Source of the DNA: Flammeovirga kamogawensis
Lineage (GTDB): Bacteria > Bacteroidota > Bacteroidia > Cytophagales > Flammeovirgaceae
DNA: 64,000 bases
Reading direction: 5' to 3'
NCBI RefSeq assembly: GCF_018736065.1
Contig: NZ_CP076128.1
Location: 3,511,501 to 3,575,500 of the forward strand
Below, in pieces: positions 15,965-24,395 of the stretch. The translations under genes were made by a program, and so were the position numbers. Within the stretch, counting starts at the first letter, position 1. Every line of letters begins with the position of its first letter. Under the pieces are notes generated by a model. The model had not been told where the DNA came from. It saw only the letters and a list, made by a program, of their open reading frames with translations, and did not search any database.

Positions 15965-17743
15965 CTAATTTGATGATTTAGATTGTTGGTCAAACAAAGA
16001 TTTATAATGTCCCTCTATAGTAAGTAGTTCATTATGAGATCCTTGTTCTATTATTTTGCCTTCGTGCATAACAATAATTTTATCAGCTAATTTGGCCGAA
16101 GAGACCCTGTGAGATATAATTATTGATGTTCTGCCTTTCATTACGGTTTGTAAATTATTAAGAATGGCATTTTCTGTTTTTGTATCAATAGCAGAAAGAC
16201 TATCATCTAAAACAAGAATTTTAGGAGTACCTAAAATAGCTCTAGCAATAGTAGTTCGTTGTTTCTGCCCCCCAGAAAGGGTAATGCCTCTTTCTCCAAC
16301 AATGGTGTCTAAACCATATTCCATTTGTTGGATATTTTCCCACAAACCAGCATTTTTTGTTGCGGTGATAATTTCTTCATCAGTAGCATCATCTTTAGCA
16401 AATGCGATGTTATTCTTTAAAGTATTAGAAAATAAGAAAACATCTTGAGGAGCCATATTTATTTGTGACCTAACATCATGTAAGTTTAGTTTTTTAAGGT
16501 CATGTCCATCAATTAAAATTCTTCCTTCGGTTGGATCATAGAGCCTAGCAATAAGATTGGCAATTGTACTTTTTCCGGAACCTGTTGTTCCAAGAATAGC
16601 TAAAGTTTTTCCTGCGTTAATTTCAAAAGATAAATGATCTAGTGCTTTTATACCAGAATCTGGGTAAACTAAAGTTACGTTTTCAAATTTTACATCACCT
16701 TTAATTTCAAAAGGTTCTTCTGTAGGCGATATTATTTCTGGTTCAATATTTAGAAATTCATTAATACGCTTTTGAGAAGCAGCTGCTCTTTGAACAATAC
16801 TTGTAACCCATCCTAAAGAAGTAACAGGCCATGTTAAAAGAGTTACATACATTATAAATTCAGCTATCACTCCTGGAGTAATAGCACCTTCACCTACTTC
16901 AATTCCACCAACATAAACAGTTAAAATGGTTGATAAACCAATTAAGAATAACATTAATGGGTAAAATAATGAGTTTACCTTTGCTAATTCTAGTTGTCTA
17001 TCTTGATATTCATTTGCTGTATCAGTAAACTGAGACAAAGACTCTTTCTCTCTTACAAATGCCTTTATAACTCGAATTCCAGAGAAGGCTTCCTGTACAA
17101 ATGTAGACATTGTTGAAAGTTGTTGTTGTATCAGTTCAGATTTCTTATTTATGATATTATTCACAAAATAGATACTAATTGATAAAAGGGGTAAGGGTAG
17201 CAATGCCCAAAAAGTTAGCTTAACATTAATACTTAGCATCAATGATATCGTAAGCACAAAAGAAATAACCATGTTGATACTGTACATAATTGCAGGACCA
17301 AGGTACATTCTTACTTTACTAACATCTTCAGAAATTCTTGCCATTAAATCACCTGTGTTGTTTTTACGATAAAAACTAAGTGATAATTTCTGATAGTGTT
17401 CAAAAATATCATTCTTTAAATCAAATTCTATCAAACGTGACATTACAATTATTGTCTGCCTGACAAAAAATAGGAAAATACCTCTTAAAAATGCCATCAA
17501 TACAATAAGGCCACCATATAGTAAAACTACTTGGAAGAAATCATTAATATATTGATCATAAAAAGCACTCTCTTGTAAAATAGTTTGTGTTTTTAAGGTA
17601 TCTACTACAAGGTCAAACGCATACCTTACAACTTGTGCAGGGGCAATGGCAAAAATATTGGATATAATCATGAAGATTACGCCCAATGAAAGCCTAAAAC
17701 CATATTTGAGTATATATTTATTAAGATAAGCGAGTTCTTTCAT
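15965..17743 (-). CDS. ABC exporter half-transporter (degenerate Walker B type)
   Basis: This 592-residue protein fuses a six-helix ABC exporter membrane domain (about residues 15-320) to an ATPase domain (about 345-585) with Walker A GTTGSGKST, Q-loop NMAPQDVF, signature LSGGQKQR and Walker B ILVLDDSLSAID. The residue after the Walker B aspartate is Asp, not the catalytic Glu. In known exporters (TM287/288, BmrCD, MdlA) that change marks the subunit with the degenerate site in a heterodimer. No partner gene is adjacent. The substrate (lipid, drug or peptide) cannot be told. Confidence 0.93.
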   Translation of the reverse strand: MKELAYLNKYILKYGFRLSLGVIFMIISNIFAIAPAQVVRYAFDLVVDTLKTQTILQESAFYDQYINDFFQVVLLYGGLIVLMAFLRGIFLFFVRQTIIVMSRLIEFDLKNDIFEHYQKLSLSFYRKNNTGDLMARISEDVSKVRMYLGPAIMYSINMVISFVLTISLMLSINVKLTFWALLPLPLLSISIYFVNNIINKKSELIQQQLSTMSTFVQEAFSGIRVIKAFVREKESLSQFTDTANEYQDRQLELAKVNSLFYPLMLFLIGLSTILTVYVGGIEVGEGAITPGVIAEFIMYVTLLTWPVTSLGWVTSIVQRAAASQKRINEFLNIEPEIISPTEEPFEIKGDVKFENVTLVYPDSGIKALDHLSFEINAGKTLAILGTTGSGKSTIANLIARLYDPTEGRILIDGHDLKKLNLHDVRSQINMAPQDVFLFSNTLKNNIAFAKDDATDEEIITATKNAGLWENIQQMEYGLDTIVGERGITLSGGQKQRTTIARAILGTPKILVLDDSLSAIDTKTENAILNNLQTVMKGRTSIIISHRVSSAKLADKIIVMHEGKIIEQGSHNELLTIEGHYKSLFDQQSKSSN

Positions 17744-17798
17744 TCTGCTTTTATCTATAAGATTCTTTGATTGATAATGCTAAAAGTTGTTCACACAA

Positions 17799-17806
17799 CA
17801 AAACTA
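17799..17806 (-). promoter_or_regulatory. Candidate -7 element (TAGTTTTG) for the ABC exporter
   Basis: The minus strand reads TAGTTTTG, fitting TAnnTTTG, 55 bp before the ATG. A second match (TACATTTG) lies at 17811-17818. Neither has a clear -33 partner. Confidence 0.4.
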
Positions 17807-17922
17807 CTCACAAATGTAATTAAATGTTTTGAAGCATCCTTTAAAAGACTGTATTGTGATAGTTCTTTTATGATTTATACAAGTTTTAAAAATAATTTTT
17901 ATTAAAACTTTTTCAAAAATGT

Positions 17923-17934
17923 TATGCATGCATA
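17923..17934. promoter_or_regulatory. Candidate operator palindrome TATGCATGCATA
   Basis: This perfect 12-bp palindrome lies 11 bp upstream of the -7 box of the MarR-type gene, where the -33 contact is expected. It is a plausible autoregulatory MarR operator or an activator site. Confidence 0.45.
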
Positions 17935-17945
17935 CTAAATATTTC

Positions 17946-17953
17946 TATATTTG
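17946..17953 (+). promoter_or_regulatory. Candidate -7 element (TATATTTG) for the marR-fad unit
   Basis: TATATTTG is a full match to TAnnTTTG. It gives a leader of roughly 120 nt before the MarR ATG. The -33 position is occupied by the palindrome instead of a TTG. Confidence 0.45.
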
Positions 17954-18078
17954 ATCATGAGATGAACAAATTGTTATTAATCTGTATTCTAAATTCTCTG
18001 AATTTTGACTCAGTATACAACTATTCATCCAAGCGATAAACACACACACAACACACATCACAAAATTATCATGAATGC

Positions 18079-18597
18079 ATGGGAGAATTACGCAAATCTG
18101 AAAAAAAGAAACAGTCGGTAGATTTAAGTATTAAAGCAACTTGGTTAGGCATTTCTAAAATGTATAACTTATTAGGTGCAGATTTTGATATTTCCCATTC
18201 AATTGGTTTCGTATTGTTAAATATTGACCCAGTTGATGGTACTCCTGCTACAAAAATAGCTCCCTTAATGGGAATGGAAGCAAGAAGTTTAACGCGAATG
18301 CTTAAAAGCTTTGAAGAAAAAGGATTAATTGAACGTGTAGCTGATAAAACAGATAAACGTAAAGTGATAATTCGACTTACAGAGTTTGGACAAGCAAAGC
18401 GTGAAATGTCAAAACAAACCGTAAAAGTTTTTCAGCGTAGGGTAGAAGAAAAAGTATCTGCAGATGAGCTAGGTGTATTTTTTCATGTAATTGATAAAAT
18501 CAATGAGGTGATAAAAGATCCGAAAGGTCAGATGTTTGATGAAATACGTGATCGCTTAAAAAGCTTTGGAATTACAGAAGAGAACGTTCCTAAGTAA
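18079..18597 (+). CDS. MarR family transcriptional regulator
   Basis: This 172-residue protein has the MarR winged-helix fold: IAPLMGMEARSLTRMLKSFEEKGLIER (about residues 62-88) is the helix-turn-helix and recognition helix, and the wing reads KTDKRKVIIRLTEFGQ. Its position 85 bp before the two beta-oxidation genes on the same strand suggests that it controls them, probably sensing acyl-CoA or a related ligand. That role is inferred from context. The ATG at 18079 is the only one in frame; two nearby ATGs (18071, 18075) are out of frame. Confidence 0.92.
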   Translation: MGELRKSEKKKQSVDLSIKATWLGISKMYNLLGADFDISHSIGFVLLNIDPVDGTPATKIAPLMGMEARSLTRMLKSFEEKGLIERVADKTDKRKVIIRLTEFGQAKREMSKQTVKVFQRRVEEKVSADELGVFFHVIDKINEVIKDPKGQMFDEIRDRLKSFGITEENVPK

Positions 18598-18670
18598 TTT
18601 CACGAGTGACTTTATTATAAGTCTAATGACTCGATTCAATTTAGAATACACATAACAATAACAACACAAA

Positions 18671-18684
18671 ATCGGTAAACCGAT
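18671..18684. repeat. Palindrome overlapping the fadN-type start codon
   Basis: ATCGGT-AA-ACCGAT is a perfect 14-bp inverted repeat whose right arm contains the first two bases of the ATG at 18683. It could be a protein-binding site or a small mRNA hairpin over the start. Confidence 0.45.
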
Positions 18685-21091
18685 GAAAAACAGAACTATC
18701 AAGAAAGTGGCGGTTTTGGGTTCCGGAGTAATGGGATCTAGAATTGCATGTCACTTTGCGAACATTGGTGTCGAAGTTTTACTTCTTGACATTGTACCTC
18801 GCGAATTATCAGAAAAAGAAGCGGCCCAAGGTTTAACGCTTGAAACTAAATCAGTTCGTAATAGAATTGTAAATGATGCTTTAAAATCAGCATTAAAATC
18901 AAAACCTGCACCCATTTTCAAAAAAGGAGTAGAGCGCTTGATTTCTACAGGTAATTTTACTGATGATATGCCTAAAATCTCTAAAGTAGATTGGGTTATA
19001 GAAGTGGTTGTAGAAAACATCGACATCAAAAAGATTGTATTTGAACAAGTAGAGAAATACCGTAAACCAGGTACTTTGATTACATCAAATACTTCCGGAA
19101 TTCCAATGAAATTTATGTGTGAAGGTAGAAGTGATGACTTTGTTAAACACTTCTGTGGTACACACTTTTTCAACCCTCCACGTTACCTAAGATTATTAGA
19201 AGTTATTCCTGGCCCAAGTACAGACCAAGATGTTATTGACTTCTTAATGCATTATGGTGATGTTCACCTAGGAAAAGAAACTGTTTTATGTAAAGATACT
19301 CCAGCATTTATTGCCAATAGAATTGGTGTATATGCAATTATGTCGGGTATGCACACCATTCAAGAAATGGGTTTAACAGTTGGAGAAGTTGATAAATTAA
19401 CTGGTCCTTTGATCGGTAGAGCAAAATCTGCAACTTTCCGTACGATGGATGTTGTTGGTTTAGATACTACAGTTAAGGTTTCTGCTGGATTACATGCAGG
19501 GCTTCCTCAAGACGAATCAAAAGAACGTTTTGTATTACCTAAAATTGTAAGTGAATTGAACGACCGTAAGTGGTGGGGAGATAAAACAAAACAAGGGTAT
19601 TACAAAAAGACAAAAGATGAGAAAGGTAAGAAAGTTATTCTTGAACTAAATCTCGAAACTTTTGAATATGGCCCTAAAACAAGAGCTAAATTTAAGTCTG
19701 TTGAGGCTGTTAAAGACAATGATAATTTAAGAGAACGTTTACCAATTCTTTTAAATTTTGATGATAAGGCAGGAGAATTCTATAGAAAGACATTCTTTGA
19801 TATTTTCCGTTATTGCTCTAATCGTATTCCAGAAATTGCAGACGAACTATTCAGAATTGATGAAGCAGTAGCTGCAGGTTTTGCATGGGAGTTAGGTCCT
19901 TTCGAAACTTGGGATATTCTAGGAGTAAAAGAAACAGTAGAAAAAATGGAAGCAGCAGGTGAAAAACCAGCGGCTTGGGTTTATGAAATGCTAGATGCAG
20001 GTCATACATCATTCTACAAAAATGAAGATCGTAAACGTCTTTATTATGATATTCCTTCTAAATCTTACAAAGTAGTTCCAGGAACTGAATCTCTAGTAAT
20101 GTTAGAAACATTAAGAGGAGAGAAAGTTGTTTGGAGTAATCCAGGTGCTACTTTATTCGATATCGGAGATGGTGTATTAAACCTTGAATTCCATACAAAA
20201 ATGAATGCCTTAGGAGGTGAAAACCTTGAAGGTGTTAACACTGCAATTGCTATTGCAGAGGAACAAGGGTGGAAAGGAATTGTTATTGGTAACGAATCTG
20301 CAAACTTCTCAGCAGGTGCCAATTTAGCAATGCTATTTATGTTTGCTTGTGATCAGGAATATGATGAAATCAACATGATGATTGCTCAGTTCCAAAAAAC
20401 AATGATGCGCGTAAGGTACTCATCAATTCCTGTTGTAGCTGCAACTTCTGGCCTTGCATTAGGCGGTGGATGTGAATTATCTATGCATTGTGATGCTATT
20501 CAGGCTCATGCAGAAACTTATATGGGTCTTGTAGAAGTAGGTGTTGGTTTAATTCCTGCCGGTGGAGGAACGAAAGAAATGGCATTACGTGTGTCTGATT
20601 CTTTCCGTGCTGGAGATCCAGAATATAACCGTTTACAAGATGCATTTATGAGTATTGCAACCGCAAAAGTTGCAACATCAGCAGAAGAAATGCGTGACAT
20701 GGGCTTTATGAATGCTCATTCTAAAGTAACACTAAACAGAAAACGTGTAATTGCAGATGCTAAAACACGTGTGTTAGAAATGGCAGCTTTAGGATATGCT
20801 CAAGCAAATCAAAGAAGAGATATTAAGGTTCAAGGCCGTGGTGGTATGGCATTGTTTGAGGCAGGTGTAGCAGGTATGCAATATGCACACTGGGCATCTG
20901 AACACGATGCGAAAATCGCTCGTAAATTAAATTATGTGATTAATGGCGGAGATTTATCAGCGCCAGCTTACGTATCAGAACAATATTTATTGGATCTAGA
21001 ACGTGAAGCATTCTTAAGTTTATCTGGAGAAAAGAAGACATTGGAGCGTATCCAAAGTATCATCTTTAAAGGAAAGCCACTAAGAAACTAA
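18683..21091 (+). CDS. fadN: Bifunctional 3-hydroxyacyl-CoA dehydrogenase / enoyl-CoA hydratase
   Basis: This 802-residue protein has the FadN-like order: the NAD-dependent 3-hydroxyacyl-CoA dehydrogenase first (GSGVMGSRIA nucleotide-binding loop at about residues 14-23, HFFNPPRYLRLLEVI near 161) and a crotonase domain last (about 490-700, with SANFSAGANLAML, GLALGGGCELSMHCD and VEVGVGLIPAGGG holding the oxyanion and catalytic glutamate regions). It carries out the hydration and oxidation steps of beta-oxidation, passing 3-ketoacyl-CoA to the thiolase encoded next. It follows the MarR-type gene; a 14-bp palindrome covers the start codon. The symbol follows the Bacillus domain order. Confidence 0.93.
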   Translation: MKNRTIKKVAVLGSGVMGSRIACHFANIGVEVLLLDIVPRELSEKEAAQGLTLETKSVRNRIVNDALKSALKSKPAPIFKKGVERLISTGNFTDDMPKISKVDWVIEVVVENIDIKKIVFEQVEKYRKPGTLITSNTSGIPMKFMCEGRSDDFVKHFCGTHFFNPPRYLRLLEVIPGPSTDQDVIDFLMHYGDVHLGKETVLCKDTPAFIANRIGVYAIMSGMHTIQEMGLTVGEVDKLTGPLIGRAKSATFRTMDVVGLDTTVKVSAGLHAGLPQDESKERFVLPKIVSELNDRKWWGDKTKQGYYKKTKDEKGKKVILELNLETFEYGPKTRAKFKSVEAVKDNDNLRERLPILLNFDDKAGEFYRKTFFDIFRYCSNRIPEIADELFRIDEAVAAGFAWELGPFETWDILGVKETVEKMEAAGEKPAAWVYEMLDAGHTSFYKNEDRKRLYYDIPSKSYKVVPGTESLVMLETLRGEKVVWSNPGATLFDIGDGVLNLEFHTKMNALGGENLEGVNTAIAIAEEQGWKGIVIGNESANFSAGANLAMLFMFACDQEYDEINMMIAQFQKTMMRVRYSSIPVVAATSGLALGGGCELSMHCDAIQAHAETYMGLVEVGVGLIPAGGGTKEMALRVSDSFRAGDPEYNRLQDAFMSIATAKVATSAEEMRDMGFMNAHSKVTLNRKRVIADAKTRVLEMAALGYAQANQRRDIKVQGRGGMALFEAGVAGMQYAHWASEHDAKIARKLNYVINGGDLSAPAYVSEQYLLDLEREAFLSLSGEKKTLERIQSIIFKGKPLRN

Positions 21092-21181
21092 ATCTTTTTT
21101 AAAAGATTATTAAAAGAATTAATCACATAAAAACACAAACATGCTAGGGGTAATTAAAACTCCTACCAAACTTTAAGAAAA

Positions 21182-22360
21182 ATGGAAGCTTACATTGTAG
21201 CAGGATATAGAACAGCTATCGGCAAGTCGAAGAAAGGGGGATTCCGCTTTACTCGTCCTGATGATTTAGCAGCAGATGTTATTCAACATCTAGTACAAAG
21301 TGTTCCAGCTTTAGATCCAACAAGAATTGACGACCTAATTGTAGGTTGTGCTATTCCAGAAGCTGAACAAGGTATGCAAATGGCAAGAATGATTTCATTG
21401 TTGGCTTTTGCTCCAGATAATTTAAAAGTACCAGGCGTAACAGTAAACCGTTATTGTGGTTCTGGTGTAGAAACAATTTCTATGGCTACTGCTAAAATTA
21501 GAGCAGGCATGGCAGATTGTATTATTGCAGGAGGAACAGAATCTATGTCTATGGTTCCGATGATGGGATACAAGACAGGTTTGAACTATAAAATCGCAAC
21601 AGAAACACCTCAATATTATTTAAATATGGGGTTAACAGCAGAAGAAGTAGCCAAAGATTATGGAATTGACCGTGATGAGGCTGATGAATTTGCAGTAAAC
21701 TCACATAATAAAGCTTTAGCAGCAATTAAGGAAGGTAAGTTTAAAGACGAAATCGTTCCCATTACTGTAAAGGAGACTTATATTGAAGGTGACCGTAAGA
21801 AAACAAGAGAATTTGTTGTTGATACAGACGAAGGACCTCGTAAGTCTGACGTGGCAGGGTTAGGCCGTTTAAAAGCAGCCTTTAAACAAGGTGGTCAAGT
21901 AACTGCTGGTAACTCTTCACAAACATCAGATGGTGCAGCTTTTGTTATGGTGATGTCTGAAAGAATGGTAAAAGAATTAAAACTTGAACCAATTGCTAGA
22001 ATGGTATCGTATGCATCTGCAGGTGTAGATCCTAGAATAATGGGTATCGGTCCTGTAGAAGCTATTCCAAGAGCATTAGCACAAGCGGGTTTGAAACTTT
22101 CTGATATTGATCAAGTAGAATTAAACGAAGCATTTGCAGCACAATCATTAGCAGTATTAAAAAATATTGACCTTGATCCTAGTATTGTAAATGTAAACGG
22201 TGGAGCTATTGCATTAGGTCATCCGCTAGGTTGTACAGGAGCTAAATTATCCGTACAATTATTTAACGAAATGCGTAGAAGAGACCAGAAATACGGAATG
22301 GTAACAGCTTGTGTCGGAGGAGGCCAAGGAGTTGCCGGTATTTATGAGTTCTTAAAATAA
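21182..22360 (+). CDS. fadA: Acetyl-CoA acyltransferase (3-ketoacyl-CoA thiolase)
   Basis: This 392-residue thiolase has the complete catalytic set: C92 in NRYCGSG (acyl carrier), H347 in GHPLGCTGA, and C377 in ACVGGGQG, with the NEAFA motif between. It cleaves 3-ketoacyl-CoA to acetyl-CoA and a shortened acyl-CoA, completing the cycle with the preceding fused enzyme. It lies 90 bp downstream of that gene and ends before a terminator, so MarR-fadN-fadA is one unit. An acyl-CoA dehydrogenase and an acyl-CoA ligase are not nearby and must be encoded elsewhere. Confidence 0.95.
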   Translation: MEAYIVAGYRTAIGKSKKGGFRFTRPDDLAADVIQHLVQSVPALDPTRIDDLIVGCAIPEAEQGMQMARMISLLAFAPDNLKVPGVTVNRYCGSGVETISMATAKIRAGMADCIIAGGTESMSMVPMMGYKTGLNYKIATETPQYYLNMGLTAEEVAKDYGIDRDEADEFAVNSHNKALAAIKEGKFKDEIVPITVKETYIEGDRKKTREFVVDTDEGPRKSDVAGLGRLKAAFKQGGQVTAGNSSQTSDGAAFVMVMSERMVKELKLEPIARMVSYASAGVDPRIMGIGPVEAIPRALAQAGLKLSDIDQVELNEAFAAQSLAVLKNIDLDPSIVNVNGGAIALGHPLGCTGAKLSVQLFNEMRRRDQKYGMVTACVGGGQGVAGIYEFLK

Positions 22361-22409
22361 ATTATCAATTGATGCCATTAAGGTGATCAATAGTAAATGC
22401 TATCAGGTA

Positions 22410-22440
22410 AAGCTACTTCTTTCGGGGAGTAGCTTTTTTT
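22410..22440 (+). terminator. Intrinsic terminator after fadA
   Basis: AAGCTACTTC and GGAGTAGCTT pair (one wobble) around a short TTTCGG-type loop, followed by a run of T. It closes the marR-fadN-fadA unit. Confidence 0.82.
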
Positions 22441-22581
22441 TATGATTAAGTAGAAAATAACAGCGGTTTTTATTCATTAAACTTTTTTATTAAGTAGTTG
22501 ATCAAATGTTATATTAAATGGAATAATTTAATAAAAATGAATCTAACAGAGAATAATCCTTTTAAATTGAGAATAGGTAAT

Positions 22582-22589
22582 TAAATTTG
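22582..22589 (+). promoter_or_regulatory. Candidate -7 element (TAAATTTG) for the envelope gene group
   Basis: TAAATTTG fits TAnnTTTG and ends only 4 bp before the ATG at 22594. If it is used, the transcript would begin at or beside the start codon (leaderless). Confidence 0.4.
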
Positions 22590-22593
22590 TTCT

Positions 22594-23553
22594 ATGAAAT
22601 TGTCAATCAAACGAGGTTTATTATGTTTAATACCTCTAGCTATATTTTTTATTCTTCCTTCTTGTCGTGATTGTGATCCCTATTCAAATCCATCATCGTA
22701 TGCAGTTGGAGCTTTTTATGATAAAAATAATCCTGATCAACCTTTAACTACAATTAATTTTGAATCTGTTTCAGGTATTGGTGGTGCAGATATTTCTCCA
22801 ATGAGTAATGGTAAGTATTTATTACCCTTAAAAATAACTACACGTCAGACTGGTTTTTCTTTTATAGCACAAGGTTTGGCTGATACAACATACATAGACT
22901 ATGAAAGTTCTGTAAAAGTAAATGGCCCAGATTGTGGTGCTTATGAACAATTAGTTGGTCTAGGAGTGTCAAGAGATCCTAGTAAAGAAGGAACAAGTTC
23001 TTATTCTGGTGTAAAAGGAGCTTTGTTTGATTCAGTAATTGTTGTAAATTCAGTAGTATCTGCAGATACAGCCAATGAAAATGTTCAATTTCTATTAGAT
23101 GTTTGCGATGCATCGACAAAATCACCTAGTAGAAGTCTAATTGTGTCTTTCTTTAATAAAGATACAGGAGAACCAAAAGCAATGAGATTTGAATCTATTC
23201 ATGTTTTAGGAAAAGCAAGTAACCCAATTTATACATCAGGAGATAACTTTAGTACTGTTCTATTACCTGTTGAGGGTGATAATTCGACTATTTTTGAATT
23301 TGAATATAAAGAAGACGGGGTTAATATATCGAAGCAGCAGATGAAAGTTGTATTCAATGCAAAAACAACTATTAGCGATGATGAAACAGGTTGTGTTTTC
23401 TTAAGTGGAATAGGTGATATAAAATTAGAATCTGGAGGAAATCAAGGTCTTGAGTTTACTTTTGCCAATGATTCAATTTTTAAAAAAATGCAGGTAGATC
23501 GTCAAGTTATTAATACGAATTTAGACTGGCCAAATGTCAAACTATATAATTAA
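22594..23553 (+). CDS. Lipoprotein with two tandem DUF6452-like domains (tentative)
   Basis: This 319-residue protein starts with a lipoprotein signal whose box reads LPSC at about residues 21-24. Two halves look alike: about 25-155 and about 168-319 each begin near CD, run into a strand such as AVGAFYDKNNPDQP or IVSFFNKDTGEP, then FESVSGIG or FESIHVLG, a block with LLPL or LLPV, and a conserved DC/GC cysteine. I read this as a duplicated domain, resembling DUF6452 from Bacteroidota, with low certainty. It leads a same-strand group of four envelope genes, and the next gene starts 4 bp after its stop. Confidence 0.6.
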   Translation: MKLSIKRGLLCLIPLAIFFILPSCRDCDPYSNPSSYAVGAFYDKNNPDQPLTTINFESVSGIGGADISPMSNGKYLLPLKITTRQTGFSFIAQGLADTTYIDYESSVKVNGPDCGAYEQLVGLGVSRDPSKEGTSSYSGVKGALFDSVIVVNSVVSADTANENVQFLLDVCDASTKSPSRSLIVSFFNKDTGEPKAMRFESIHVLGKASNPIYTSGDNFSTVLLPVEGDNSTIFEFEYKEDGVNISKQQMKVVFNAKTTISDDETGCVFLSGIGDIKLESGGNQGLEFTFANDSIFKKMQVDRQVINTNLDWPNVKLYN

Positions 23554-23557
23554 AAAT

Positions 23558-24355
23558 ATGAAGTTTTTGATACAATGTAGTTTCTTAATCTTAAGCATAC
23601 AGTTCTCTCTTTTTGCTCAAGAAGAAACAAATTTATCATCAGAATCTTCAGAGATTACACAAGATACTTCTGCTATTTTGGAAGAACCTTGGCCTTTAAA
23701 TAAAAAAGGAGAACCTAAAGGATCAGGACTTTTTGTGTTATCCGCTGTTCGTCTTGGAGTAGATATGCGCCCATTAATGCAGTCTGCACTCGATAAAAAC
23801 ATGAGTGCTTATACTTTGTATAGTGATTTAATGATAAGAAATGCATTCTATGTAACAATGGAATACGGACAAATGGATAGAACACGTACTAATAGCAATT
23901 CGGAATTCTTTAATTACAATAGTAATGGAAGCTTTTACCGTTTTGGTATGGAGTATAATGTAATGAAAAAAGCATCAACATCTAGTGGACTTACATTTGG
24001 CTTTAAATATGCAAATTCTACTTTTGATCAATCTGCAGATTATTATAGTACAGGAAATGGTTATTGGGAAGAAGGAGCAACCTTAAAGCATTTAACAGAA
24101 AAAAATATTAATGTTGATTGGTATGAAATAACCGTTAGTTTAAAGCTAGCTTTATACAAAGGTTTAACAGTTGATTTTGGTTTTGCTTATACCGTTAAAA
24201 AGGATTTCCCAGCAACGGTAATTACAAAAAATGATATTCCAGGATGGTACTTTAATAAAGACGATAGATCAAGATTGAATTTTCAATATAGATTATTATA
24301 TAGAATTCCATGTTGGCCAATGTATACTACACCAAGGGCTAAGAAAAAGAAATAA
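23558..24355 (+). CDS. DUF6048-like outer membrane protein
   Basis: From ATG 23558 this encodes 265 residues with a signal peptide (about 1-21, ending LFAQ). After a Ser/Thr/Glu-rich linker the chain alternates short amphipathic strands (LSAVRLGVDMRPLM, NAFYVTMEYGQMDR, SFYRFGMEYNVM, LTFGFKYANSTF), the pattern of an 8- to 10-stranded barrel and of DUF6048. The tail RAKKKK is basic. The frame is open to an ATG at 23534 inside the previous gene, but the later start gives a clean signal peptide and a 4-bp gap. Pairing with a DUF6452-like lipoprotein is a known Bacteroidota arrangement. Its function is unknown. Confidence 0.68.
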   Translation: MKFLIQCSFLILSIQFSLFAQEETNLSSESSEITQDTSAILEEPWPLNKKGEPKGSGLFVLSAVRLGVDMRPLMQSALDKNMSAYTLYSDLMIRNAFYVTMEYGQMDRTRTNSNSEFFNYNSNGSFYRFGMEYNVMKKASTSSGLTFGFKYANSTFDQSADYYSTGNGYWEEGATLKHLTEKNINVDWYEITVSLKLALYKGLTVDFGFAYTVKKDFPATVITKNDIPGWYFNKDDRSRLNFQYRLLYRIPCWPMYTTPRAKKKK

Positions 24356-24395
24356 TTTTACTCTTCTATAACACTCTCTTTTATTCAATTTACAT

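Larger units (their letters stand above)
17744..18078. other. Divergent control region between ABC exporter and marR-fad unit
   Basis: This 335-bp gap between divergent genes holds -7 candidates for both directions and a 12-bp perfect palindrome. A CA-rich stretch (around 18040-18060) precedes the MarR start. I see no gene in it. Confidence 0.6.

Noticed and set aside
18751-19173. Long antisense open frame inside fadN
   Set aside because: It has no family resemblance and lies opposite a clearly conserved gene; it is a codon-pattern shadow. The same holds for antisense frames within fadN (20065-20322), the sensor gene (55534-55824, 56335-56679) and thiC (46562-46801).
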